Source: an uncultured Streptococcus sp.
Lineage (GTDB): Bacteria > Bacillota > Bacilli > Lactobacillales > Streptococcaceae
NCBI GenBank assembly: GCA_902480035.1
Contig: CABSRC010000025.1
Location: forward strand, 1-16,814
Direction: 5' to 3'
DNA length: 16,814 bases
A model generated the notes under the pieces. That model was given only the letters and a program-made list of their open reading frames with translations, searched no databases and had not been told where the DNA came from. Position numbers and translations under genes: made by a program. Positions 6,508-13,751 of the stretch are shown piece after piece (within the stretch, counting starts at the first letter, position 1; each line of letters begins with the position of its first letter).

Positions 6508-7740
6508 ATGTCTACAAATCGTGTTGTTGTTACAGGTTACGGTGTAACCTCACCAATCGGTAATACACCAGAAGAATTTTGGAATAGCCTTCATGAAGGA
6601 AAAATTGGGATTAAACCCATTACGAAATTTGACGCTTCTGAAATTCCAGTCTTTAATGCTGGTGAAATTCAAGATTTCCCATTCGATAAATATTTCGTAA
6701 AGAAAGATCAAAATCGTATGGATACCTACTCATTGTATGCAATCTATGCTGCGATGGAAGCTATTGAAAACTCAGGCTTGAATATGGAAGAAGAAGACCG
6801 CGATCGTGTAGGTGTGATTGTATCATCTGGTATCGGTGGTTTGCAAGAATTGGAAGACCAAATTATCCGTATGCATGAACGTGGGATGAAGAGAATCCAG
6901 CCAATGTTTATTCCAAAAGCTCTTTCAAACATGGGAGCTGGAAATATCGCGCTTAAGATTGGGGCTCAAGGGGTATGTAAATCAGTGACAACTGCTTGTG
7001 CTTCTGCCAATGATGCAATTGGTGAAGCTTTCCGTGAAATTAAATTTGGTATGCATGATGTTGTTTTGGCTGGTGGTGCTGAAGCTTCTATTACCAAGAT
7101 TGGTATTGGTGGTTTTAATGCCCTTACAGCTCTTTCTACAACGGAAGACCCAGAACGTTCCTCTATTCCATTTGACAAAGACCGTAATGGTTTTGTAATG
7201 GGTGAAGGTGCAGGGGTTCTCGTGATCGAAAGCTTGGAACATGCCCAAAAACGTGGTGCTAACATTTTGGCTGAGATTGTTGGTTACGGTTCAAACTGTG
7301 ATGCCTACCATATGACAACGCCAACACCAGACGGTTCAGGTGCTGCCAAAGCGATTAAATTGGCGATCAATGAAGCTGGTATTAAGCCTGAAGATGTCGA
7401 TTATGTCAATGCACATGGTACATCTACACCTGCCAATGAAAAAGGTGAAAGTGGAGCTATCGTTTCTGTACTTGGTAAAGAAGTTCCTGTATCATCTACT
7501 AAATCATTTACTGGTCACTTGCTTGGTGCTGCTGGTGCAGTTGAGGCGATTGCTACCATCGAAGCTATTCGTCATAGCTTTGTACCAAAAACGGCTGGTA
7601 CCAAAGAATTGTCTGACTACATTGAAGCCAATGTTGTTTATGGTGAAGGCCAAGAAGCTGATATTCAGTATGCTATCTCAAACACCTTTGGTTTTGGAGG
7701 ACACAATGCTGTTCTGGCCTTTAAACGTTGGGAGGGTTAA
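6508..7740 (+). CDS. fabF: 3-oxoacyl-ACP synthase II FabF
   Basis: FabF is the elongating condensing enzyme, joining acyl-ACP and malonyl-ACP. It is probably the only one here, since FabB is not encoded in the window. The 410-aa product has the Cys-His-His triad of KASII: C164 in TTACASANDA, H303 in NAHGTSTPAN and H337 in GHLLGAAGA, with the conserved Lys332 before the last. Motifs SSGIGG and NTFGFGGHN (near the C-terminus) are also present. AAAGGAG lies 7 nt before the ATG, which is a better site than those of most of its neighbours. The gene ends 3 nt before accB. Confidence 0.97.
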   Translation: MSTNRVVVTGYGVTSPIGNTPEEFWNSLHEGKIGIKPITKFDASEIPVFNAGEIQDFPFDKYFVKKDQNRMDTYSLYAIYAAMEAIENSGLNMEEEDRDRVGVIVSSGIGGLQELEDQIIRMHERGMKRIQPMFIPKALSNMGAGNIALKIGAQGVCKSVTTACASANDAIGEAFREIKFGMHDVVLAGGAEASITKIGIGGFNALTALSTTEDPERSSIPFDKDRNGFVMGEGAGVLVIESLEHAQKRGANILAEIVGYGSNCDAYHMTTPTPDGSGAAKAIKLAINEAGIKPEDVDYVNAHGTSTPANEKGESGAIVSVLGKEVPVSSTKSFTGHLLGAAGAVEAIATIEAIRHSFVPKTAGTKELSDYIEANVVYGEGQEADIQYAISNTFGFGGHNAVLAFKRWEG

Positions 7741-7743
7741 TTC

Positions 7744-8232
7744 ATGAATATTTCTGAAATCAAAGATTTGTTGGCTCAATTTGATGCGTCAACTTTGCGT
7801 GAATTCTCATATAAAAATAACGGCGAAGAATTGAATTTGAGTAAAAACCAAACGAGTTCAGTTGCGGCTACACCGGTAGCCCCTGCGGTTGAAGTGGTAG
7901 CGGCCCCTCAAACTCCTGCAGTAGCCCCTGTTGTTGAAGCACCAGCAACTCCAGCTGTAGCGGCTGAAACAGTTGCTGCTCCAGCTCAAGAGGCTGAAGG
8001 TGATGTCGTTGAAAGTCCATTGGTTGGTGTGGCTTACTTGTCACCAGCTCCGGATAAACCAGCCTTCGTATCTGTAGGAGACAAGGTCACTAAGGGTCAA
8101 ACACTCTTAATTATCGAAGCCATGAAAGTGATGAATGAAGTCCCAGCACCTAAAGATGGGGTGGTCACTGAAATTTTGGTAACGAATGAAGAAATGGTTG
8201 AATTTGGAAAAGGATTGGTTCGAATTAAATGA
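7744..8232 (+). CDS. accB: Biotin carboxyl carrier protein of acetyl-CoA carboxylase
   Basis: AccB carries the biotin that is carboxylated by AccC and then read by the AccDA carboxyltransferase. The 162-aa product has a short N-terminal helical region (1-37) and an Ala/Pro/Val-rich flexible linker (about 38-85). The biotinyl domain (about 88-162) has the acceptor Lys128 in IEAMKVMNEV. The linker is low in complexity, as is usual. GGGAGG lies within the end of fabF just before the ATG. The stop overlaps the fabZ start by 4 nt (ATGA), indicating coupled translation. A biotin ligase is not in the window. Confidence 0.96.
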   Translation: MNISEIKDLLAQFDASTLREFSYKNNGEELNLSKNQTSSVAATPVAPAVEVVAAPQTPAVAPVVEAPATPAVAAETVAAPAQEAEGDVVESPLVGVAYLSPAPDKPAFVSVGDKVTKGQTLLIIEAMKVMNEVPAPKDGVVTEILVTNEEMVEFGKGLVRIK

Positions 8233-8654
8233 CAATTGATATAAATGCTATTCGTGAGGCTTTGCCGCATCGTTACCCAATGCTTTTGGTGGATCGCGTT
8301 TTAGAAACAAGCGAAGATACGATTGTTGCCATTAAAAACGTGACAATTAATGAACCATTTTTTAATGGACATTTTCCACAGTATCCTGTTATGCCAGGTG
8401 TTCTCATCATGGAAGCTTTGGCACAAACAGCAGGTGTACTAGAGTTGTCAAAACCTGAAAATAAAGGGAAATTAGTCTTTTATGCAGGGATGGACAAGGT
8501 GAAGTTTAAAAAACAAGTCGTTCCAGGAGATCAACTGGTGATGACAGCTACTTTTGTCAAACGTCGTGGAACAATTGCTGTTGTTGAAGCGAAAGCAGAG
8601 GTAGATGGTAAGCTTGCAGCTTCAGGAACACTTACTTTTGCAATTGGAAATTAA
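8229..8654 (+). CDS. fabZ: 3-hydroxyacyl-ACP dehydratase FabZ
   Basis: FabZ dehydrates 3-hydroxyacyl-ACP to the trans-2-enoyl form, the shared substrate of FabK and FabM. Competition among these three sets the saturated to unsaturated ratio. It is a 141-aa hotdog-fold protein with HRYPMLLVDRV near the start. The catalytic His48 is in FFNGHFP, and Glu62 in GVLIMEALAQ. The ATG at 8229 overlaps the accB stop. A gap of 13 nt separates it from accC. Length and residues are standard. Confidence 0.97.
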   Translation: MTIDINAIREALPHRYPMLLVDRVLETSEDTIVAIKNVTINEPFFNGHFPQYPVMPGVLIMEALAQTAGVLELSKPENKGKLVFYAGMDKVKFKKQVVPGDQLVMTATFVKRRGTIAVVEAKAEVDGKLAASGTLTFAIGN

Positions 8655-8667
8655 GAAAGGCCTATCT

Positions 8668-10032
8668 ATGTTTCGTAAGATCTTAATCGCCAATCGTGGT
8701 GAGATTGCAGTGCGCATTATTCGTGCAGCTCGTGAACTTGGCATCGAGACGGTTGCGGTGTATTCTACTGCTGATAAAGAAGCCTTGCATACCTTACTAG
8801 CGGATGAAGCAGTCTGTATTGGACCTGCTAAATCAACAGAATCTTATTTAAATATGAGTGCTGTCTTGTCTGCTGCTGTTTTAACAGGTGCAGAAGCCAT
8901 TCATCCTGGTTTTGGGTTTTTAAGTGAAAACTCAAAATTTGCAACCATGTGTGAGGAAGTAGGCATTAAATTTATCGGTCCATCTGCTAAAGTCATGGAT
9001 ATGATGGGGGATAAGATTAATGCTCGTAAACAGATGATCAAAGCAGGAGTACCTGTTATTCCTGGATCAGATGGTGAAGTGTATACTGCTGAAGAAGCCC
9101 TCGAGATTGCCGAACGCATCGGTTATCCTGTGATGTTGAAAGCATCTGCGGGAGGCGGTGGTAAAGGAATTCGGAAGGTTGAAAAACCAGAGGATCTGGT
9201 TGCTGCTTTTGAATCAGCTTCCTCAGAAGCTCAAGCTGCTTTTGGGAATGGTGCCATGTATATGGAGCGGGTGATTTATCCTGCACGCCACATTGAAGTA
9301 CAAATTTTGGCGGATCAGCATGGACATGTCGTTCACTTAGGTGAACGTGATTGCTCTCTTCAACGGAACAATCAAAAAGTTCTAGAAGAATCCCCTTCGA
9401 TTGCCATCGGAAAAACGCTTCGCAATCGCATTGGTTCTGCTGCTGTTCGGGCAGCTGAGTCAGTTGGATATGAGAATGCTGGAACGATTGAATTCTTGTA
9501 TGATGAAGGCAAGGGTGAGTTCTACTTCATGGAAATGAATACCCGTGTGCAAGTAGAGCATCCTGTTACAGAATTTGTAACAGGAGTTGATATCGTTAAG
9601 GAACAGATTAAAATTGCAGCTGGGCAAGAATTATCCGTTACTCAAGAGGATATTGTCTTTAAAGGCCATGCGATTGAATGCCGGATCAATGCGGAAAATC
9701 CTTCCTTTAACTTTGCACCAAGCCCAGGTAAGATCACGAATCTCTATCTTCCAAGTGGTGGGGTTGGCTTGCGTGTGGATTCTGCTGTGTATCCTGGTTA
9801 TACGATTCCACCATACTATGATAGTATGATTGCTAAGATCATTGTCCATGGTGAAAATCGCTTTGATGCACTGATGAAAATGCAGAGAGCTCTTTATGAG
9901 TTGGAAATCGATGGTGTCACAACCAATAGCAGTTTCCAGTTGGATTTGATTTCAGATTCACATGTGATCGCTGGTGATTATGATACTGCATTTTTGATGG
10001 AACAATTCCTTCCAAATTATAATAAGGAATGA
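8668..10032 (+). CDS. accC: Biotin carboxylase subunit of acetyl-CoA carboxylase
   Basis: AccC uses ATP and bicarbonate to carboxylate the biotin on AccB. The 454-aa ATP-grasp enzyme has the N-terminal biotin-carboxylase fold (RKILIANRGEIAVRI). The glycine-rich ATP loop is KASAGGGGKG (158-167), and the segment HIEVQILADQ starts near residue 208. LGERDCSLQRNNQK is followed by the active-site strand EMNTRVQVEHP (289-299), which includes Arg293 and Glu297. The frame is open upstream to 8605, but the start is the ATG at 8668: AAGAAAGG lies 7 nt before it, and the protein then begins at the normal conserved position. Two hairpins occupy the 103-nt gap to accD, the longest spacer in the fabK-accA run. 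Confidence 0.96.
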   Translation: MFRKILIANRGEIAVRIIRAARELGIETVAVYSTADKEALHTLLADEAVCIGPAKSTESYLNMSAVLSAAVLTGAEAIHPGFGFLSENSKFATMCEEVGIKFIGPSAKVMDMMGDKINARKQMIKAGVPVIPGSDGEVYTAEEALEIAERIGYPVMLKASAGGGGKGIRKVEKPEDLVAAFESASSEAQAAFGNGAMYMERVIYPARHIEVQILADQHGHVVHLGERDCSLQRNNQKVLEESPSIAIGKTLRNRIGSAAVRAAESVGYENAGTIEFLYDEGKGEFYFMEMNTRVQVEHPVTEFVTGVDIVKEQIKIAAGQELSVTQEDIVFKGHAIECRINAENPSFNFAPSPGKITNLYLPSGGVGLRVDSAVYPGYTIPPYYDSMIAKIIVHGENRFDALMKMQRALYELEIDGVTTNSSFQLDLISDSHVIAGDYDTAFLMEQFLPNYNKE

Positions 10033-10035
10033 TGA

Positions 10036-10091
10036 AAAAGCCTGGACTTGTGAGGGAAGTATGAACATCATCCTCACAGTTGCAGGCTTTT
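10036..10091 (+). terminator. Long hairpin between accC and accD, possible attenuator
   Basis: AAAAGCCTG (10036-10044) pairs with CAGGCTTTT (10083-10091), and inside that TGTGAGG (10049-10055) pairs with CCTCACA (10072-10078). A poorly paired 4x4 section lies between the two stems, and the loop is 16 nt. The 3' arm ends in TTTT, as in a weak intrinsic terminator. Since accD and accA have no clear promoter of their own, full termination is unlikely. It may lower accDA transcription relative to upstream genes. Confidence 0.55.
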
Positions 10092-10097
10092 ATAGTA

Positions 10098-10118
10098 ATG
10101 CTACAGATGCAGTAGCAT
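10098..10118 (+). promoter_or_regulatory. Small hairpin just before the accD ribosome binding site
   Basis: ATGCTAC (10098-10104) and GTAGCAT (10112-10118) form a perfect seven-pair stem with a 7-nt loop. It ends 5 nt before AAGGAG (10124-10129) of accD. It could affect translation of accD or stabilise a processed 5' end. No function is known to me. Confidence 0.5.
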
Positions 10119-10135
10119 ATTATAAGGAGTAAGTA

Positions 10136-11002
10136 ATGGCATTATTTTCTAAAAAAGATAAATATATTCGGATCAATCCGAATAGGTCAGCCTGGAAGGA
10201 ACCTCAGCCAAAACCTGAAGTACCTGATGAACTATTTTCACAATGCCCAGGTTGTAAACATACCATTTACCAAAAAGATTTAGGTAGTGAACGGGTATGC
10301 CCGAATTGTGGCTATACCTTCCGTATTTCTGCTAAAGAACGCTTGGCGCTTACAGTGGATCCAGCTAGCTTTGAAGAAATGTTTACAGGAATCGAAACGA
10401 CAGACCCTTTGAATTTTCCTAATTATAAGAAGAAACTGGCAGCAGTACGGGAAATGACAGGGCTGGATGAAGCTGTGCTAACTGGAACTGCATTGATTAA
10501 AGGGCAAAAAGTTGCTCTTGGGATCATGGATTCCAACTTTATCATGGCTTCAATGGGTTCTGTAGTAGGTGAAAAAATTACTCGTTTATTTGAATTTGCG
10601 ACAAAAGAAAAATTGCCAGTTGTTCTCTTTACTGCTTCCGGTGGCGCTCGGATGCAAGAAGGTATCGTGAGTTTGATGCAAATGGCAAAAATTTCTGCGG
10701 CTGTTCAACGTCATTCTAAAGAAAAACTATTTTATTTGACGGTATTGACAGATCCAACAACCGGTGGGGTGACGGCTTCATTTGCGATGGAAGGTGATAT
10801 TATCATGGCAGAGAGTCAAGCCTTGGTTGGGTTTGCCGGTCGGCGCGTGATTGAATCAACTGTGCGTGAAAAATTGCCAGATGATTTCCAAAAAGCAGAA
10901 TTTCTACAAGAACATGGATTTGTTGACTTGATCGTGGAGAGAAGCCAAATCCGAGCAACAGTTGGACAATTATTGGCCCTTCATGGAGGTAAACATGAGT
11001 AA
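10136..11002 (+). CDS. accD: Acetyl-CoA carboxylase carboxyltransferase subunit beta
   Basis: AccD forms with AccA the carboxyltransferase that transfers CO2 from biotin to acetyl-CoA. The 288-aa product has the N-terminal zinc finger with C37, C40, C55 and C58. The crotonase-type core contains FIMASMGSVVGE, ASGGARMQEG (167-176) and PTTGGVTASFA (207-217). AAGGAG stands 6 nt before the ATG. The end of the gene overlaps accA by 8 nt, so the two subunits are probably made in equal amount by coupled translation. The AccD zinc finger is known to bind nucleic acid in E. coli; whether it does here is not shown. Confidence 0.96.
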   Translation: MALFSKKDKYIRINPNRSAWKEPQPKPEVPDELFSQCPGCKHTIYQKDLGSERVCPNCGYTFRISAKERLALTVDPASFEEMFTGIETTDPLNFPNYKKKLAAVREMTGLDEAVLTGTALIKGQKVALGIMDSNFIMASMGSVVGEKITRLFEFATKEKLPVVLFTASGGARMQEGIVSLMQMAKISAAVQRHSKEKLFYLTVLTDPTTGGVTASFAMEGDIIMAESQALVGFAGRRVIESTVREKLPDDFQKAEFLQEHGFVDLIVERSQIRATVGQLLALHGGKHE

Positions 11003-11765
11003 AATAACACAGATTATAAAAGAGGCACGTGATCAAGGAAGGTTGACTGCGCTTGATTTTGCTCAAGGAATCTTTGATGATTTTATCGAATTACATGGAG
11101 ATCGAAACTTCCGTGATGATGGTGCAGTGATTGGTGGGATTGGACGCTTAGGTGATCAAACCGTTACAGTCGTCGGGATCCAAAAAGGGAAAAATCTTCA
11201 GGATAACCTAAAACGTAATTTTGGGCAACCCCATCCAGAAGGTTATCGAAAAGCTTTACGCCTCATGAAGCAAGCGGAGAAGTTTGGCCGTCCAGTTGTG
11301 ACCTTTATCAATACAGCGGGTGCTTATCCTGGTGTTGGTGCCGAGGAACGAGGACAAGGTGAAGCTATTGCCCGCAACCTCATGGAAATGAGTGATTTAA
11401 AAGTTCCAATTATCGCGATTATCATCGGAGAAGGTGGCTCTGGTGGTGCCTTGGCTCTGGCTGTAGCAGATAAGGTCTGGATGCTAGAAAACTCCATCTA
11501 TGCAGTCTTGAGTCCAGAAGGTTTTGCCTCTATTCTTTGGAAAGATGGAAGCCGTGCCATGGAAGCAGCAGAGTTGATGAAGATTACTTCTCACGAATTG
11601 TTAAATATGGAAATTGTCGATAAGGTGATTCCCGAGCATGGATTTTCAAATGGAGAACTACTGGCTCAAGTGAAGAAGGAATTACAGGAAGAGTTAAAGG
11701 TTTTACAAGCCTTACCTCTCGAAGAGCTTCTGGAGCAACGCTACCAACGTTTTCGTAAATATTAA
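10995..11765 (+). CDS. accA: Acetyl-CoA carboxylase carboxyltransferase subunit alpha
   Basis: The alpha partner of AccD and the last gene of the fatty-acid cluster. The 256-aa product has NTAGAYPGVGAEERGQ (from residue 106), the glycine-rich GEGGSGGA (145-152) and the conserved LSPEGFASILWKD segment (172-184). The frame is open from 10962, but the ATG at 10995 is the start. GGAGG lies 5 nt upstream inside accD, and MSKITQIIKEAR is the typical beginning. The protein lacks the N-terminal extension of the E. coli subunit, as is usual in streptococci. A strong terminator follows at once. Confidence 0.96.
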   Translation: MSKITQIIKEARDQGRLTALDFAQGIFDDFIELHGDRNFRDDGAVIGGIGRLGDQTVTVVGIQKGKNLQDNLKRNFGQPHPEGYRKALRLMKQAEKFGRPVVTFINTAGAYPGVGAEERGQGEAIARNLMEMSDLKVPIIAIIIGEGGSGGALALAVADKVWMLENSIYAVLSPEGFASILWKDGSRAMEAAELMKITSHELLNMEIVDKVIPEHGFSNGELLAQVKKELQEELKVLQALPLEELLEQRYQRFRKY

Positions 11766-11802
11766 AAAACTGAGCTTGCAATTTGCAAGTCTCAGTTTTT
11801 TT
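11764..11802. terminator. Bidirectional terminator between accA and serS
   Basis: The run AAAAAACTGAG (11764-11774) pairs with CTCAGTTTTTT (11791-11801). Inside it, CTTGC pairs with GCAAG with one bulged T. A-tracts and T-tracts flank the stem on opposite sides, so it works for the fatty-acid cluster on the plus strand and serS on the minus strand, the two being convergent. Confidence 0.92.
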
Positions 11803-11807
11803 AAACT

Positions 11808-13085
11808 TTATTTTGGTGCGATGACTTCAGCGCCACCCATATATGGACGAAGAACTTCAGGAATGGTTACAGAACCATCTTCGTTTTGATAGTTTTCAAG
11901 AATAGCAGCGACGGTACGTCCAACAGCTAACCCTGAACCGTTCAAAGTGTGAAGAAGTTTGACTTTACCATCTGCTTCGTCACGGTAGCGGATTTGCGCA
12001 CGACGAGCTTGGAAATCTTCTGTATTGGAACAGCTTGAGATTTCACGGTAGGTATTTTGTGCTGGGATCCATACTTCTAAGTCGTAAGTCTTAGCAGCTG
12101 AGAAGCCCATGTCTCCTGTTGAGAGAGCTACTACACGGTATGGAAGATTGAGTTTTTGAAGGATATTTTCAGCATTGACAACCATTTTTTCCAATTCATC
12201 ATATGATTCTTCTGGTTTAGCAAACTTCACCATTTCAACCTTATGGAATTGGTGCAAACGGATCAAGCCACGAGTATCACGACCAGCTGAACCAGCTTCT
12301 GAACGGAAAGATGGACTCATAGCGGTGAAGTAGATTGGAAGGTCTTTCCCATCAAGAATTTCATCGCGGTAGTAGTTCGTCAAAGGAACTTCGGCTGTTG
12401 GAATGAGGACATAATTGGTATCGCTAAGTTCAAAAGTGTCTTCCTTGAATTTTGGATACTGACCAGTACCAAACATAGAATCATGGTTGACCATGTAAGG
12501 AGGGATGACTTCAGTGTAGCCTTCCTTGCCATGTTCGTCCAACATGAAGTTGTAGATAGCGCGTTCTAAGCGAGCTCCAAGTCCTTTGTAGAAGAGGAAA
12601 CGAGCACCAGTGACTTTAGCCCCGCGTTCCCAGTCAAGGATATCAAGGTCTTCTCCTAAATCCCAGTGAGCTTTTGGTTCAAAGCCAAATTCGCGCGGTG
12701 TTCCCCAACGGCGAACCTCAACGTTGTCATCCTCATCTGCTCCAACAGGGACACTATCAGCAGGGATGTTTGGAAGGGTAGTAGTGAATTCAGTTAATTT
12801 GGCATCGATTTCAGCCAATTCTGTATCCAATGCTTTGACCTCTGCAGAGAGAGTTTGCATGGCAGCAATCTTATCATCTGCATTTTCCTTGTTGCGTTTT
12901 GCTTGTGCGATTTCAGCAGATACGGTGTTGCGCTCTGCTTTGAGATTTTCTACTTTGACTAAGATGTCTCGACGTTTGGCATCGATTTCTTTCATTTCAT
13001 TCAAAATAGCTGCATCTACGCCACGTGTTGCTAATTTTTTAGCAACCGCATCAAAGTCTGTACGAATCCGTTTAATATCTAACAT
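11808..13085 (-). CDS. serS: Seryl-tRNA synthetase
   Basis: SerS charges tRNA-Ser with serine in the cytoplasm. It is a class II synthetase of 425 aa, the normal length. The N-terminal long coiled coil (about residues 30-100) is the tRNA-binding arm. The catalytic core has the TAE loop (230-232), motif 2 beginning FRSEAG (260-265), and motif 3 NGSGLAVGR (382-390). The frame is open upstream to 13148, but that stretch belongs to the T-box leader. The ATG at 13085 is preceded by AAAGGAG at 5 nt and gives the conserved MLDIKRIR beginning. Expression is controlled by the T-box upstream. It shares a terminator with accA. Confidence 0.97.
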   Translation of the reverse strand: MLDIKRIRTDFDAVAKKLATRGVDAAILNEMKEIDAKRRDILVKVENLKAERNTVSAEIAQAKRNKENADDKIAAMQTLSAEVKALDTELAEIDAKLTEFTTTLPNIPADSVPVGADEDDNVEVRRWGTPREFGFEPKAHWDLGEDLDILDWERGAKVTGARFLFYKGLGARLERAIYNFMLDEHGKEGYTEVIPPYMVNHDSMFGTGQYPKFKEDTFELSDTNYVLIPTAEVPLTNYYRDEILDGKDLPIYFTAMSPSFRSEAGSAGRDTRGLIRLHQFHKVEMVKFAKPEESYDELEKMVVNAENILQKLNLPYRVVALSTGDMGFSAAKTYDLEVWIPAQNTYREISSCSNTEDFQARRAQIRYRDEADGKVKLLHTLNGSGLAVGRTVAAILENYQNEDGSVTIPEVLRPYMGGAEVIAPK

Positions 13086-13278
13086 AGCTTCTCCTTTAAC
13101 AAAAAACACACCTGTTACAGTGTTGGAGTGGCAGAGCCACGGTTCCATCCAACTTCACAGGTGTGCACTTGATTCGATATTGTATTTTAAAGAAACGGTA
13201 GAATTTCAATTAAGATTTCTATCTGCTCGCAGCAACCGCAGACTTTCTGAAAGAACCTCTTAACTTACTTATCCGTTT
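13086..13278 (-). promoter_or_regulatory. T-box riboswitch leader of serS (tRNA-Ser)
   Basis: The leader runs from a predicted start near 13278. The base of stem I is AAACGG (13273-13278) paired with CCGTTT (13193-13198). Above it lies a likely specifier loop, with AAGTAAG on the 5' side and GAAAT-TCT-A on the 3' side. TCT (13200-13202) is a serine codon followed by a purine, as expected for a specifier. An upper helix TTAAGA/TCTTAA and a distal stem TCTGC/GCAGA follow. The conserved T-box GGATGGAACCGTGGC is at 13136-13150. The model is by eye from the known T-box design: uncharged tRNA-Ser stabilises the antiterminator and allows serS transcription. Confidence 0.92.
13101..13165 (-). terminator. 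Conditional terminator of the serS T-box
   Basis: On the minus strand CACACCTGT (13157-13165) pairs with ACAGGTGTG (13107-13115), with inner pairing of GTTGGA with TCCAAC and GTGGC with GCCAC. TTTTTT follows (13101-13106). The T-box sequence lies within this structure, so antiterminator and terminator exclude each other. Confidence 0.9.
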
Positions 13279-13284
13279 GCGTCT

Positions 13285-13313
13285 ATTATACAAGAAAAGA
13301 TCCTATTTTGCAA
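13285..13313 (-). promoter_or_regulatory. Promoter of serS
   Basis: TTGCAA (13308-13313), a 17-bp spacer and a perfect TATAAT (13285-13290) on the minus strand. The -35 box lies within the last codons of manO, whose stop codon is at 13303-13305. The predicted start, near 13278, coincides with the 5' end of stem I of the T-box. Confidence 0.85.
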
Positions 13314-13671
13314 ATAGATTTTTAATTTTAGCCGTGATGATTTGGATCAACGTAGGAAGTTTGACAATTTTATCATTTCCTAGATGTTCCCGAGCAATCT
13401 TTAAAATTTTTCCAGAGTCTTTTGAAGCAAAGAGAAATTTTGATTCTCTGGTATAGATTTCAAAATGGCGGCTAATTTTACGTCCGGATACATTGGCTCC
13501 GATTTGTTCGATTTCTTGCCAGGGAATTTGGATGTAGTCTTCAACATTAGCATCCGCATAAAATTCAAAAGCGGCATTCCCGACTAGGATTTTTCCAACC
13601 TTTCCCCCCACTCCAAGGTAAGAAACCCCTGTAGTATGGAATTCAACGGTTTTATTCAATGATTGAGCCAT
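13303..13671 (-). CDS. manO: DUF956 family protein (ManO)
   Basis: A 122-aa protein of the DUF956 family, which is regularly found next to Man-type PTS operons in lactic acid bacteria and is then called ManO. No enzymatic motif, signal peptide or membrane segment is visible. The N-terminal half is rich in glycine and beta-prone residues (VSYLGVGGKVGKILVGNAAFEFY); the C-terminal part is helical and basic. The molecular role is not known to me; a regulatory or accessory role for the transporter is only an inference from position. The start ATG has AGGAGGA about 4 nt upstream. A terminator and a separate promoter lie between it and manN, so it can be expressed apart from manLMN. No terminator of its own is seen before the serS leader. 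Confidence 0.85.
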   Translation of the reverse strand: MAQSLNKTVEFHTTGVSYLGVGGKVGKILVGNAAFEFYADANVEDYIQIPWQEIEQIGANVSGRKISRHFEIYTRESKFLFASKDSGKILKIAREHLGNDKIVKLPTLIQIITAKIKNLFAK

Positions 13672-13699
13672 GAGATCCTCCTGTATTGCTATTCACTCC

Positions 13700-13708
13700 A
13701 TTATATCA
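13700..13708 (-). promoter_or_regulatory. Extended -10 promoter of manO
   Basis: TGATATAAT on the minus strand is a perfect extended -10. The -35 region falls in the loop of the manN terminator and reads TTTCGG, a poor match, so activity would depend on the TG motif. The predicted start is near 13693, 22 nt before the manO ATG. Confidence 0.6.
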
Positions 13709-13712
13709 TAAT

Positions 13713-13738
13713 AAAAAGAAGGCCGAAACCTTCTTTTT
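13713..13738 (-). terminator. Terminator after manN
   Basis: AAAAAGAAGG and CCTTCTTTTT form a ten-pair stem with a 6-nt loop, ending in a T-run, 13 nt after the manN stop. It should end most manLMN transcripts; the symmetric A and T tracts would also allow activity on the other strand. Confidence 0.85.
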
Positions 13739-13751
13739 AGTTGATCTTTGC

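Noticed and set aside
7852..8000. Repetitive GCT/CCA/GTA-rich stretch in accB considered as a DNA repeat
   Set aside because: It encodes the normal Ala/Pro/Val-rich flexible linker of the biotin carrier protein.
13086..13148. N-terminal extension of serS
   Set aside because: It is translated from the T-box and terminator region; the conserved protein start and ribosome binding site are at 13085.
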